Shown here: one piece after another, positions 9,608-19,515 of the stretch | Layout of the letters: the number at the start of each line of letters is the position of its first letter | Position numbering within the stretch: the first letter of the stretch is position 1 | Origin: KBS-96 sp963722585 | GTDB lineage: Bacteria > Acidobacteriota > Terriglobia > Bryobacterales > Bryobacteraceae | Reading direction: 5' to 3' | DNA: 64,000 bases | Assembly: GCA_963722585.1 (NCBI GenBank) | Contig: CAVRNU010000061.1 | Span: 5,756-69,755 of the forward strand | The notes under the pieces: generated by a model | Database searches by the model: none | What the model was told of the DNA's origin: nothing | What the model saw: only the letters and a program-made list of their open reading frames with translations | Made by a program: the position numbers and the translations under genes

Positions 9608-10552
9608 TCAGAGCCGCTTCAAGATACGAATGAGTCCGTTCATCGACTCGACGCTAGAGGCATATGCATCCCGCTGCGTATCCCGGTAGCGCGTTTCAAG
9701 AGATAGAGTGCCTGAATACCTCATGCTTTTCAGCGCCTGGAATTGGCCGGCGAAATTGATCTCACCCGCCCCGATGGGCTTCCATTCTTTGCCCGACGCG
9801 TCCTTCAGATGAATGTGACTGATACGGCTATGATCGAGCTGATCCCAAACTTTGGGGAACGGCTGCTCATCCATTTCGTAGCAGTTGCAAGGATCCCAGT
9901 TATGCATCAATCGCACATCGCGAATAGCTTTGAACAACTGAGCAATTTCGTTCCCGGTAGCTGTGTTGCAGTCATATTCGTTCTCAACGAGCAGCGTCAC
10001 CGCTTGCTGTTTGGCGACTCTGATCGCGGTTTGCAACTCCTCCACCACACGGTCAAATACGGCATTCGGATCCGCCACACGCCTGAACGTGAAAATTCGG
10101 ATACGATCGGTACCCAGCGCGTGAGCTGCATCCGCGGCTCGCTTCAAGTCCTCCATCTGGCGGTCGAATCTCGTGTCGACGCTATTTACGTAGGCTGGCG
10201 ATTCCCCGACCGGAGTGGTGCCAGGTAGCACAATTTTGTAGATTGCCGTGTCAAGAACAGAAACTTTAACGCCTGCGTCGTCGAGTTGGCGTCGCACTCG
10301 TCTCAATTGCGCTGCAGTCGCGTTTGCATATACGTACCGATTGCCGGCATCGAGTTTCAAATAGCGGATTTCCGCCCAACCGAGGTGATACTTCGCGAAA
10401 AATCCGCTGAGTACGTTCCCGAGGTCCATGTCGACCTGGTCGGTGATGATCCCGAGCTTCCAGGGAAAGCTAAACGCCTCGACGAGACTCCCGAATGCTT
10501 TACGACCGAAAAGAGCGGTCGCGGTCAGGCGATGGAAATCCCGTCGCTTCAT
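9608..10552 (-). CDS. TIM-barrel sugar phosphate isomerase/epimerase, exported
   Basis: The 314-residue protein begins MKRRDFHRLTATALFG, a twin-arginine-like leader, followed by an AP-endonuclease-2/xylose-isomerase-like TIM barrel. Visible metal-site motifs are LLVENEYD (Glu), MHNWDPCNCYE (Asp), HIHLKDASG (His) and LSLETRY (Glu). This family isomerises or epimerises sugars or their derivatives, or acts in inositol-type catabolism; the substrate cannot be told here. The reading frame is intact, in contrast to the related gene divergently placed 80 bases away. Confidence 0.85.
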   Translation of the reverse strand: MKRRDFHRLTATALFGRKAFGSLVEAFSFPWKLGIITDQVDMDLGNVLSGFFAKYHLGWAEIRYLKLDAGNRYVYANATAAQLRRVRRQLDDAGVKVSVLDTAIYKIVLPGTTPVGESPAYVNSVDTRFDRQMEDLKRAADAAHALGTDRIRIFTFRRVADPNAVFDRVVEELQTAIRVAKQQAVTLLVENEYDCNTATGNEIAQLFKAIRDVRLMHNWDPCNCYEMDEQPFPKVWDQLDHSRISHIHLKDASGKEWKPIGAGEINFAGQFQALKSMRYSGTLSLETRYRDTQRDAYASSVESMNGLIRILKRL

Positions 10553-10630
10553 TTGTTGCTCCTAACGCAAACGAGTAATGGGAAACTGTTTCTTGACACC
10601 GTGAAATGATTACGTTGGACTGAGATTGCT

Positions 10631-11543
10631 TTGGATCTCTCGCGTCGCGACCTGTTGGTACTTCTGCCGGCGATCGCTCTTGCCGGCAGCTCGCCGGATC
10701 CCAATATCGATTTTCCCGTAATGCCGCGCGACCGTGGCGGTGACTTCCTGGCCGTTCCCGACGTATATCGACAATCCAAGCAATCCGAAGAAAGCAGCCG
10801 GCCCGGGAATGGACCTGAAGAAGTTCCCCGCTTTTGTGGCTGAGAAGTTCGAAGTTCACAATATCAATCCGCTCGGCAGCCATTTCGCGGCCACGGACGA
10901 CGGATATCTCGCTGCGTTTCGGCAGGCAGTGCACGATGCCGGGTCGCATATCGTAGATCTCGGTCTCGGCGGGAAATATTTCTATAACCCGGATCGTACA
11001 ACACGCCAGAGCGCGGTCGATTACGGACGCAAGTGGATTGATATTGCGGTCAAAGTCGGCTCGCCGAGCGTGCGCCAGCATTTGCAGGTGCGGCCCGGGG
11101 AAAAACCGGATCCCGCGATTGCGGCGAAAGCGTTTAGTCAGCTCGCGGAGTACGGAGCCAAACGGAACATCGTCGTCAATTTAGAGAACGACAATGCTAT
11201 CGCGGAGGATCCCTTCGTTCTGGTGGCAGTCATAGAGAAAGTCAACAGCCCATATCTCCGCGCGCTCCCCGATTTTGGGAATGCGCTGCTTGCGCATGAC
11301 GAGGCATACAACGAACGCGGCGTCAGAGCGATGCTCGGACACGCGTGGAATATGTGCCACGTCAAGGACTCCGTACAAACCGACGACAGGCACATCAAGC
11401 CGGTAAACCTGGCGAAAATGTTCGAGCTAGCGAAGCAGAGCTCATACCGGGGTTATTACTCGATGGAGTTCGAAACCGAGCCGGGCGATCCGATCGCGGG
11501 AACACAGAAACTGATCCAGGAAACTTTGCAGTGCTTAACGTGA
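10631..11543 (+). pseudogene. Second TIM-barrel sugar isomerase/epimerase, frameshifted after its leader
   Basis: An exported leader (MDLSRRDLLVLLPAIALAGS) in one frame runs to PVMPRDR. From about 10733 the barrel continues one frame over as VAVTSWPFPTYIDNP, with FEVHNINPLGSHF, IVVNLENDNAI, ALPDFGNA, CHVKDS and YYSMEFETEPGDP marking the metal-binding strand ends. One missing base in GACCG(C)GTGGCG would restore it. A GTG at 10734 could still start an unexported barrel. It is followed 9 bases later by a Gfo/Idh oxidoreductase, implying an operon. Confidence 0.8.
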
Positions 11544-11552
11544 GGAGGTTCC

Positions 11553-12967
11553 ATGTCAAACGGGAACGAACTGAACCGGCGAGATTTTCTTAGCAGCGGC
11601 GCCGGAGCGGCGGCTCTAGGCGGCTTGACTGTGTTGGCTCGTCCGGCCAGAGTTATGGGCGCAAATGACCGGGTGCGCATCGCCATTTGCGGGTTGCATG
11701 GTCGCGGCGAAGATCACTTGCGCAACTATTCGCAAATTGGCAATGTCGAGATCGCAGCATTCTGCGACATCGACGATAACGTGCTCCGCCAGCGTCTGGC
11801 GCAAGTGGAGAAGATGGGTCTCCCGAAGCCGGCAACCTATGTCGATATCTGAAAGCTGCTTGAAGACAAATCCATCGATGCGGTTTCGATCGCTACTCCC
11901 AACCATTGGCATACGTTGATGGCAATTTGGGCTTGCCAGGCGGGGAAAGATGTCTATGTCGAAAAGCCATGCTCGCACAACCTCTGGGAAGGCCAGCAGC
12001 TGGTGAAAGCGGCGCAGCGCTACAACCGCGTTGTACAGCACGGCACTCAGATCCGCTCGGCTACCGCCGTTCGCAAAGCGATACAGAAGCTGCGGGACGG
12101 CGCGATTGGCGAAACCTACATGGCGCGCGGGCTCTGCTACAAGTGGCGAGATACGATCGGCCGTGCTCCGGTCGAACCGGTGCCGAGGGGCGTCAATTAC
12201 GACCTGTGGATGGGGCCAGCTCCCGAACACGCATTCACGAAAAATCGATTTCATTACAATTGGCACTGGAACTGGTGGTATGGGAACGGCGATCTCGGAA
12301 ATCAGGGCGTGCACCAGGTCGACGTGGCGCGCTGGGGTATGGGACTGAAATTTCCAAACAAAGTGAGCGCGATGGGCGGTCATTTCATGTTCGACGACGA
12401 CCAGCAGACGCCCAACGATTTGAACTGCACCTTCGAGTTTGATCTTCCCGATGGCAAGCGCCGAATGATCACGTTTGAGGTCCGGCACTGGATCACCAAT
12501 CATGAAGCCGGGATTGGCACTCCACTGATAGGCACGCCGGAACCGAAGAAGTCGACCGCGCAGGCCAAACTAGGGCCGCTCGCCGGAAGCCACAACACTG
12601 TTGGAAACATATTCTACGGATCAGAGGGCTATCTTGCGACCGGCGATGAAGATGCAGATACCTACACGATCTGGCTGGGACGCGACCAGGAGCAACAAGA
12701 ACCGGTGCACGGTGGAAGCGAGCGGGCTCATTTCCAAAACTTCATCGACTGCGCCAGCAGAAACAAATCCGATCTGAACGCGCCGATCGAGGAGGTCATA
12801 TTTCGACTGCGTTAGTGCATCTGGCAAATGCTTCTTACCGGCTTGGGAGAACCATCAATCTCAACCCCGACAGGCAGGAAGTGATCGGGGATGAAGAAGC
12901 AGCCAGGCTTTTGCGCGATGGTGACTGGGGCTATCGCGCACCGTTTGTAGTGCCGGAAGAGGTTTGA
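11553..12967 (+). pseudogene. Gfo/Idh/MocA oxidoreductase with internal TGA and late frameshift
   Basis: TAT-like start (NELNRRDFLSSGAGAAALGG) and Rossmann domain (RIAICGLHGRGEDHL, IAAFCDID) are followed by an in-frame TGA at 11850-11852. The same frame then resumes with KLLEDKSIDAVSIATPNHWH and VYVEKPCSHN, the nucleotide-site EKP motif. A CGA>TGA change would explain the stop. Near 12800 one extra base breaks the frame: APIEEV should read on as EGHISTALVHLANASYRLG and end VVPEEV at 12967. Both lesions are independent. An ORF from 11916 lacks the first half of the Rossmann fold. Confidence 0.85.
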
Positions 12968-12970
12968 ATA

Positions 12971-14059
12971 TCAGGAAGCGGTGCGCACCGCGTCCGCCAG
13001 CGGACGGGTGGATTTGCGCAGCACAACACGAGTCGGGATAGTCAGATGCTGGGGCTCGCGATCGGGACGCTGAACGCGTCTCAGGACAAACTCCGCAAGA
13101 TGTTTTCCAAGCTCTTCTGGAAACTCGCGCACACTGGTTAACGGCGGATCCATGACAGCTCCCTCACTGTCATTAAAGCCGGCAACACTCACGTCGTCCG
13201 GTATGCTCAGGCCCGATTGGCGAAGGGCTTCGTAGACGCCGCTCGCTATCTGATCCGAGCCGGCAAATACGGCAGTAACGGGATGGTGGCGCGAAAGAAT
13301 CGACCGCATCGCCAGATATCCGAGCTGGCGATCATCCGAATGAATCTCGCTGAGCCGGGGTTGTAGCCCCGCCTGCAGCATGCTCTGACGGTAGCCCTGT
13401 GCACATCGGGCATACCACGGCAGCTCAACATCTCCGATAAACCAGATGTCGCGGTGGCCATCTGCGATGAGCTGTGAGGTGAGGTCGAACGCACCCTGCA
13501 CGTCGTCGGAATACACGGCATCGAACTCAACGGGATTCCAGTCGCCAACTACATTATTGCCGAGCACGGCGAAAGGAATTTCGCGTTCCCGGAGCGCATT
13601 CAGCATGTTCGAGGAATTCGTCCCCCCGAGAATCATGGCGCGCACGATGCCGCGCTGAATGAGAATTTTGGGAAGATGCAATTCTTTGGACGGCGTATTC
13701 GGCGAGTACCGGAACGATATGAAAAGAAGCTCCCGGTCCTGAGAAGCACAATAACTTTCCGAGCCGAACAGGATGCGCGCCTGGAAGTTGTGCAGTAGGT
13801 CCCGATTCGAAAGCATGAAGGCGATGATGTTCGCCTTCTCATTCCTTTTCTTATCGAGGTCAATGCCCAGTGTCTCGGCGGCTTTCCGGACACACGCCCG
13901 GATCGCTGCGTCCACGTTCACTTGGCCTTTCGCCACGCGAGAAACGGTCGCGGGGCTTACGTTCGCAAGCTTGGCGAGTTCCTTGAACGATTTCTTTTTA
14001 GGAGCTTTCTTTCTTGAGGTATTTTCTCGCCGAGGAGAAACGTTCCCGCTCATTTCCAT
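12971..14059 (-). CDS. LacI-family transcriptional regulator
   Basis: The 362-residue protein, read from ATG at 14059, carries a Lys-rich N-terminus and then the LacI HTH (FKELAKLANVSPATVSRVA), but with LANVS one helix later than usual. A periplasmic-binding-protein-like sensor follows: ILGGTNSSNML, WFIGDVELPWYARC, AVFAGSDQIASGVYEAL and VSVAGFNDSE. It is the last gene of the minus-strand carbohydrate operon, 4 bases after the esterase, and probably represses this operon and perhaps the divergent TonB receptor operon. No operator was confirmed. The open frame extends upstream over the esterase end, but the start near 14059 is the natural one. Confidence 0.9.
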   Translation of the reverse strand: MEMSGNVSPRRENTSRKKAPKKKSFKELAKLANVSPATVSRVAKGQVNVDAAIRACVRKAAETLGIDLDKKRNEKANIIAFMLSNRDLLHNFQARILFGSESYCASQDRELLFISFRYSPNTPSKELHLPKILIQRGIVRAMILGGTNSSNMLNALREREIPFAVLGNNVVGDWNPVEFDAVYSDDVQGAFDLTSQLIADGHRDIWFIGDVELPWYARCAQGYRQSMLQAGLQPRLSEIHSDDRQLGYLAMRSILSRHHPVTAVFAGSDQIASGVYEALRQSGLSIPDDVSVAGFNDSEGAVMDPPLTSVREFPEELGKHLAEFVLRRVQRPDREPQHLTIPTRVVLRKSTRPLADAVRTAS

Positions 14060-14063
14060 CCCA

Positions 14064-16199
14064 TCATACAGAGGCGAGGGCCTCCTCGTCCCAAACCGGC
14101 TCAGGTGAAAATCGCATATTTCCGGATGGATAGATGCGCCGTAGTTCGGCGAGGAGCATTCGATTGCCGGCTCCATCAACAGCGCCTGCGAGGTGGATGC
14201 GGCGGGGCGCAGCCTGAACGGCTAACAGCGGCAGATCTGCGAATCGAAATAGATCCCACGCAAAATTGGCAAGCGGGCTATTGTAAACCTCGGTCTCGAG
14301 CACACTCAGGAACGAGGCAACACCACCCGCCAGATAAAGAGAGCCGATATCGTTTGTAGCGGCAAACGCGAATAGTGCTGGAACAGTAAGGCGGCCGCGG
14401 GCAGCGAGAGCGACCGTCGTATCAGGTGCATAACTGCTTTTCACGGCCCGCACAAAGGCGAGAATGTCTGTCGTACGCTGAGCCAGCAACGGGTTTCCGA
14501 GAATCAGTGACGCCCAGGCAAATTCTTCTTCTGCATCATGCGGAATCGTGTAGCCGGGATCACCTCGACCGACTTCGGGACGCGTGTCTCCGATGCCACG
14601 GATATCCGCAGCGCAAAGCAAACGGCCTTTGCGAGCGACGCGATGATACACGCCATCCTCATGAGCATGCGCGTTCCGGCCACGATCATCGAGCACAAGC
14701 AACGCGGAATGGCCGCCGTCAGGCTTCTCGGGAGTGAACACCCAGGCAGGCGTCCACACATCGGCCTCGGTGTTGACCTCGGCGGCCGACACTTGTGCAC
14801 CATTCAGCGGAACGGTGGCAAGCGTTCTCAATTTGACGTTGTTCGAGGGAAACCGCACAGGCAACATACGAATCCAGCCGGATGCGGTGTTCTCCCGGTG
14901 CACACTGGAGGCACGTTCCCGGACGAGATCGAAGGGGCGCAGGCTCGCAAAGTCGCGCGTAACGTTTCCAGTTGGACCGACCCAGAGCGTGCTATCGGCC
15001 TCCGGAGAGACCGAAGGTTCTTCCGCAATGACACGATCCGATTTCATCAGCCAGCGTTCGAACCAGTTGTAAATTCCTAACCGCAGAGAGTACGTCAACC
15101 CGTGAGTCAGAGGCGTACTCCGCCATCCTAAGTGTTCGGCGTGCCCGAGAACAGTGTAGACGCCGGCGAGCCGGTCATATTGCTCGCGCCCATCGTCTAG
15201 ATATCGAGGCGAGTAGGTCCCGAAAAAGTCGTGCGCGCTCACTTGAATCAGCAGAGGCTTCGGTGCTATGGGATAGAGCAGATCCCACCGGTCAAAGCCG
15301 ACCGCTCCAGATCCGATGAAATCCTGTTCCGCATCATCGGTCGAGCCGGGAGGATCGAAGTTGGCGCAGGCGAGGTCTTCTGTGTTGCCGGAAGAGACTG
15401 CCGCAGCGCTGAGCCGATCGTCAACGCATGCGAGGAGCATCGTGAGCGTGCCGCCGCCGGATTGTCCTGTCGACGCAAGGCGGTTCGGGTCGACCAGATC
15501 GTGAGACACGAGATAATCCAAGCTGCGGATGGCATCCCAAACCTGATAGCGAGACGCCGAGTCGCCCAACAGTAGAAGCTGTTTGCCTGGGACGTCATGT
15601 TCAGCAGTCGCCGAACCCAGACGGGTGTTGGTCCCGGAGGCGTCCGGGTACGCAATTCGCTCGCCTTGTCCCATTGGATCGAACGCGAGAACAATGTATC
15701 CCAGCCGCGCGAGTCCCTGACAGCATTTTTGATAGCTGGCATAAGCCTTACCGCTGTAGTAATGGCCCATTTGAAAAAGAACGGCCGGATAAGGCGCTTT
15801 GCCAGTAGTGGGCACATAAAGATTGCTGCTAACGAACACACGCGGGCGGCTTTCGTAGATAACTTTCTCCAGACGGTAACCCGTTCTATCGAGATGCCCT
15901 GTGGTGCGTGGATTCAGAGGAGTGCGCTCCGGTTCACCGCCGATCAACTTCCAGAATGTCTGACGAGCCCACTGTTGCCGCTCGCGAATCGCCGTTGGAG
16001 TAGTCAACAGTCCGAGCTGCGAGTTGCGTTTCGTGTAAGCGCTGCGGGCCAACGTTGTCAGGTAATCCGGGAGGCACTTCGAGTAGTCCCGATAATAGAA
16101 GCCGGAAAGATCGGCGCCACGCACTTTCGGAGCTAGGGCACATGTGGCTGTGGCGAGCAACCACTCGCGCCTGGAGCATGCGTCGCGGAATCCTGGCAT
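14064..16199 (-). CDS. Large alpha/beta-hydrolase (acetyl xylan esterase-like), exported
   Basis: The 711-residue protein begins with a signal-like region (CSRREWLLATATCALAPKVR). The first half is an alpha/beta hydrolase: AVLFQMGHYYSG, IVLAFDPMGQGER, and nucleophile elbow STGQSGGGT with acid and His regions around SAHDFFGTYSP and LGHAEHLGW. A second beta-rich/alpha-beta half follows (WVFTPEKPDGGHSALLVLDD). I infer an esterase acting on acetylated or esterified plant sugars. It sits 8 bases after the MFS gene and 4 bases before lacI. A second copy of the same architecture is at 25152-27335. Confidence 0.8.
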   Translation of the reverse strand: MPGFRDACSRREWLLATATCALAPKVRGADLSGFYYRDYSKCLPDYLTTLARSAYTKRNSQLGLLTTPTAIRERQQWARQTFWKLIGGEPERTPLNPRTTGHLDRTGYRLEKVIYESRPRVFVSSNLYVPTTGKAPYPAVLFQMGHYYSGKAYASYQKCCQGLARLGYIVLAFDPMGQGERIAYPDASGTNTRLGSATAEHDVPGKQLLLLGDSASRYQVWDAIRSLDYLVSHDLVDPNRLASTGQSGGGTLTMLLACVDDRLSAAAVSSGNTEDLACANFDPPGSTDDAEQDFIGSGAVGFDRWDLLYPIAPKPLLIQVSAHDFFGTYSPRYLDDGREQYDRLAGVYTVLGHAEHLGWRSTPLTHGLTYSLRLGIYNWFERWLMKSDRVIAEEPSVSPEADSTLWVGPTGNVTRDFASLRPFDLVRERASSVHRENTASGWIRMLPVRFPSNNVKLRTLATVPLNGAQVSAAEVNTEADVWTPAWVFTPEKPDGGHSALLVLDDRGRNAHAHEDGVYHRVARKGRLLCAADIRGIGDTRPEVGRGDPGYTIPHDAEEEFAWASLILGNPLLAQRTTDILAFVRAVKSSYAPDTTVALAARGRLTVPALFAFAATNDIGSLYLAGGVASFLSVLETEVYNSPLANFAWDLFRFADLPLLAVQAAPRRIHLAGAVDGAGNRMLLAELRRIYPSGNMRFSPEPVWDEEALASV

Positions 16200-16207
16200 C
16201 GGCTACC

Positions 16208-17455
16208 TCAAGCTGTTTCGAGCAACGGGCCCGAGGGCGTAGTTGCGTTCGATTGGCGTTCCCGGCGGATGAGAAACACGACGCTGAGCGTCGCCAAAAC
16301 GGGCGCTGTGGCCGCCAAAAGAAAGGCCGGAACGTATGAGAAGTGGTCCACCAGCGTTCCGACGAGCAGCGTGAACACAGTGCTAGTCAAACCGGCAGCG
16401 AGCCCGGTCAGGCCAGTTACCGTGGCTACCACTTCGGACGGAAACAAATCTGACGGCAGTGTGAGCCCCATCGTTGACCAACTAGCGTACCCGAACAAAG
16501 CGAGACAGATGAAGGCAAGCGAAGAATACGGATTGCCAATGAGAACCGCCGGTATTCCGGCCAGCATGGGGACGCAACTGACAATGCACACCCATTTGCG
16601 GGCGCGCAAGACCTCAATACCTTTCTTGACTAGCGCTCCTGAGCTCAGTCCACCGGCAAAGTTACCCAGATCGGCAGCGACAAACGGAATCCACGTGAAG
16701 GCCGCGATCTGTCTCAGACTGAAGCCGCGGGCATCACTGAAGTATTGCGGAAGCCAAAAAACGTAAAACCACCAAATCGGGTCGGTGAGCGACCGACCTA
16801 TAACAACAGCCCAGGTCTCTCTCTGTTTCAAGAGCGGTAGCCAGGTATTGACATCCCGAATGTTCAAAGACGTGGGTGCGGCTGTGTCGGCCGAGTGGCG
16901 GGAGCGCGGATAAACAGTGAGCCATAATGCGAGCCAAAGGAAGCCGAGAACACCGGAAAACGTAAATGCAAAACGCCACCCGACCCGCAAGGCGATCCAG
17001 GGAATCGCAATGGCAGCAATCGCTCCGCCTATGCTCGAGCCGCTATCGAAGATAGCGACGGCCAGGCTTCGCTCCTGAGCGGGAAAGTGCTCGGCGACGG
17101 CTTTGCTGGCGCCCGGCCAATTAAATCCTTCACCGATGCCTAAAAGAAACCGGAGCGCTCCGAACGAGAAAGCCGAGTTGGCGAAGCTGGTAGCAACGCT
17201 GACCAGCGACCACCATATAACCGCGATCGACAATCCAAGCCGCGTACCTACTACGTCGAGGAAAATGCCGCCGATCAGCCATGTTCCGGCATAGGCAAAC
17301 TGGAATGCGCCGAAGATGTTTGAGAGTTGGCTGTGATTAAGATGGAACTCCCGAGAGACCAATGGAGCGAGAACGGAGAGTGTCTGCCGGTTGATGTAGT
17401 TGATGGCGGTGGAAAAGAAGAGCGTCCAAACGATCCACCAACGCCGTCGCGTCAT
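16208..17455 (-). CDS. MFS sugar-acid/hexuronate-type transporter
   Basis: From the ATG at 17455 (MTRRRWWIVWTLFFSTAINY) the protein has about 415 residues and twelve predicted membrane helices. The family signature is NYINRQTLSVLAPLV, with GIGEGFNWPGASKAVAEHFP between helices 4 and 5, as in the ACS/ExuT group that carries hexuronates, galactonate and related acids. Its ATG overlaps the TGA of the DUF6807 gene (ATGA), so the start at 17455 is preferred over the longer frame. It is likely to import the product released by the neighbouring esterase. Confidence 0.88.
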   Translation of the reverse strand: MTRRRWWIVWTLFFSTAINYINRQTLSVLAPLVSREFHLNHSQLSNIFGAFQFAYAGTWLIGGIFLDVVGTRLGLSIAVIWWSLVSVATSFANSAFSFGALRFLLGIGEGFNWPGASKAVAEHFPAQERSLAVAIFDSGSSIGGAIAAIAIPWIALRVGWRFAFTFSGVLGFLWLALWLTVYPRSRHSADTAAPTSLNIRDVNTWLPLLKQRETWAVVIGRSLTDPIWWFYVFWLPQYFSDARGFSLRQIAAFTWIPFVAADLGNFAGGLSSGALVKKGIEVLRARKWVCIVSCVPMLAGIPAVLIGNPYSSLAFICLALFGYASWSTMGLTLPSDLFPSEVVATVTGLTGLAAGLTSTVFTLLVGTLVDHFSYVPAFLLAATAPVLATLSVVFLIRRERQSNATTPSGPLLETA

Positions 17456-18438
17456 TGGCCGCCCGCGTACTCGCGATACGCCTCGGCAATCTGGGACGCA
17501 GAAAATTCTCCGTCGTGAATAAGAACGCGATAGCGAAAAGTGAGCCATTTGCCTTCGGGAATGGTCCAGCTGCCATCCTTATTGGGATCTCCGGTAAACT
17601 CGCGGATACCGAACGGATTTGCTGCGAACAGGCCGTAAGCGCGGGCGTGCCACGTAGTCGGATGCCGAAAGCTCTTTGGTGAATCAAATATCGTGACCGT
17701 GACAGGCTTTCCAGCCACCGTTCCCGAGTAACTGACCCAGTCGGCCGGCTTTCCCCAAATCGCCTTTTCTCCGGACGCTCCGTCGGAATTCAGCATATGA
17801 GCATGCGGCGCGCTCAGTTCGGGCGCAAGCCTGATTCCGAATGTACCCTCTTTTGTGTCGCCGATGTCGAGCGGCCCGTTGGTAGCGTACAAAACGAACT
17901 CGCAATCGATGGTCCGGGTGTTCGTGTCTCCGCCGAACTCGAACGTTTGTGTTTCTTCCCCGATTTTGCGGTTATTAGGACTGTCCAAAGTAAACCGCGC
18001 CCGAATTTTGCCCGCATCTGCCTGCTCAACTGCCTTCAAAACCATGTGGCCATATGCCTGATGTCCGTGATCGGTGTAATACTTATCGAACACAGGTTCC
18101 TGCCAGAAATCAAGACCGTCGATGTCTCCGTGCCCGAAATAGAGTGGGCGCTGATGCGGTTCGAAAGAAGAACCCTTTGGATCACCTTTCGAAACATCAT
18201 TTACCACTGGAAATCCTCGCGTCACGATTGTGCCTGAGGCCGTTCGCAAGGGCATAAGATACGGTTTGGCTGTAGCGGGAGAGAAGTAGTAAATCGTAAA
18301 AGGTTTGCCATCGACAATTACTTCAATCTTGCCTTGTGAGGGCTCCAGCTTGACTGAGGCGGCAGTAAGGTGTGCGCCGCAAATCACCGCCAGCGCTGCC
18401 ACAAGGGTCAGATTACCGAACGAGCTTGGCCTTCTCAT
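17452..18438 (-). CDS. DUF6807 (PmoA-like) exported protein
   Basis: Read from MRRPSSFGNLTLVAALAVI (18438) it has a signal peptide and about 328 residues. The body has KPFTIYYF, PYLMPLRTASG, HPxH-type motif FEPHQRPLYFGHGD, HGHQAYGHMV, and FGIRLAPEL with HARAYGLFAANPFG near the end. This matches the PmoA/DUF6807 beta-sandwich family, which in soil bacteria clusters with sugar catabolism genes; no catalytic activity is established. The longer open frame upstream overlaps nagB and is rejected. It lies 10 bases after nagB and overlaps the MFS gene by 4. Confidence 0.82.
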   Translation of the reverse strand: MRRPSSFGNLTLVAALAVICGAHLTAASVKLEPSQGKIEVIVDGKPFTIYYFSPATAKPYLMPLRTASGTIVTRGFPVVNDVSKGDPKGSSFEPHQRPLYFGHGDIDGLDFWQEPVFDKYYTDHGHQAYGHMVLKAVEQADAGKIRARFTLDSPNNRKIGEETQTFEFGGDTNTRTIDCEFVLYATNGPLDIGDTKEGTFGIRLAPELSAPHAHMLNSDGASGEKAIWGKPADWVSYSGTVAGKPVTVTIFDSPKSFRHPTTWHARAYGLFAANPFGIREFTGDPNKDGSWTIPEGKWLTFRYRVLIHDGEFSASQIAEAYREYAGGQ

Positions 18439-18448
18439 GAAGCGAAAT

Positions 18449-19253
18449 TCAGCTACGGGACCTGGCTGCACCCACGGAGAATAAAGATGCCGATTCTGGA
18501 TCGAGGAAAACGAACGAATTGGAATGGCGCTGGACCAATGAGGCCGGACAAACCTCGGATATAGGACCTTCAAGCGCGTTTTTCACCGCCTCGGCCTTTC
18601 TGCGATCAGGAACATTACAGATCCACGCCCCGGCGCGGAAGAGGCCCGTGCAGGTAACGGTAAGCGCCTGCAGAGGCACTGACGCGACGTCTTTGAAATG
18701 GCCTTCGCCGGCTTGCTGTCTGCGACAGGCATCGTCTAAAGTAACCATTTTCACAGTCTGGCGGTCGTGAAAATCGGCGACAGGCGGGTCATTGAACGCG
18801 ATATGTCCGTTTTCGCCGAAGCCAACGAGGGCCACATCAATCGGCCTCCGCGTTGAGAAGTTGAGCGTAGGTTCTCATCTCGCCCTCGAGATCGAGCGCA
18901 TCTCCCTTCAAGTAGTGTGTCCTCCAGGGATGGACCTTTTCCTCGATTCTGGTTCGAATCCAGTAGCGAAAGCTGGCAGGATGGTCAGCCTTCATGCCGG
19001 CGTACTCATCCATGTGAAAAAGCTCAACACGCGTCCAGTCAATTTGCTGTTTGATAAGGGCCTCGACCAGAGGAATTTGCGAGTTTCCGGTAGCGCCGAT
19101 TACTCGCGCGCGGCCTCGGTTTGCGATGGCGGCATGTATGATTCCAGCGGCTTTCTCCGCGGCGGCAGTTCCGGCGGCAGCACTCGATCTATAAATCTCT
19201 ACTTGGGCTTCCCCCGACTGAAACTTATACAGCGACCCGGCTGGAGCTTGCAT
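18449..19253 (-). pseudogene. nagB: Glucosamine-6-phosphate deaminase-like gene, frameshifted
   Basis: From ATG 19253 the protein runs as a NagB/SugarPi isomerase: VEIYRSSAAAGTAAAEKAAG, VIGATGNSQIPLVEAL, VELFHMDEYAG (catalytic Asp) and SFRYWIRTRIEEKV. It stops after LLNAEAD at 18837. The next frame continues at once with ALVGFGENGHIAFNDPP, the NagB signature holding the ring-opening His, and runs to 18449. A one-base change in GCCGATTGATGTGG joins the halves (AxIDVALVG). As first gene of the operon its loss would remove amino-sugar deamination; a base-calling error is the alternative. Confidence 0.85.
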
Positions 19254-19515
19254 GGTGGCATTATACACATCTGTGGGACGATTGAAGAAATCTTTCACGC
19301 GATTCGGTAGACATTTTCTGCGTCGTTCGCAGTACTCCAGAACGAGGAATGAAGCAGACCCGAACGACAGTTTTCCAATCTGCACGGCTGGGCCGGCTAC
19401 AATCCCGCTGCGGCCCATGAACGCCTGCAAAGGACCATTGCGAGAAATTTTTCTGACAAACTGCTTGACAATTTCACCGCTCGCGCCGAAACTGATCTAA
19501 AAACTGGCGGCCCGA
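19254..19515. promoter_or_regulatory. Divergent promoter region between two carbohydrate operons
   Basis: This 262-base gap separates the minus-strand nagB-DUF6807-MFS-esterase-lacI operon from the plus-strand TonB receptor operon and should hold both promoters. A TTGACA hexamer lies at about 19465, but I see no convincing matching -10 box. No gene is evident; an extension of the nagB frame through it lacks family similarity. Confidence 0.4.

Noticed and set aside
11616..12503. 295-codon minus-strand ORF opposite the Gfo/Idh gene
   Set aside because: It overlaps a clear Gfo/Idh gene and shows only antisense composition rich in His and Arg.
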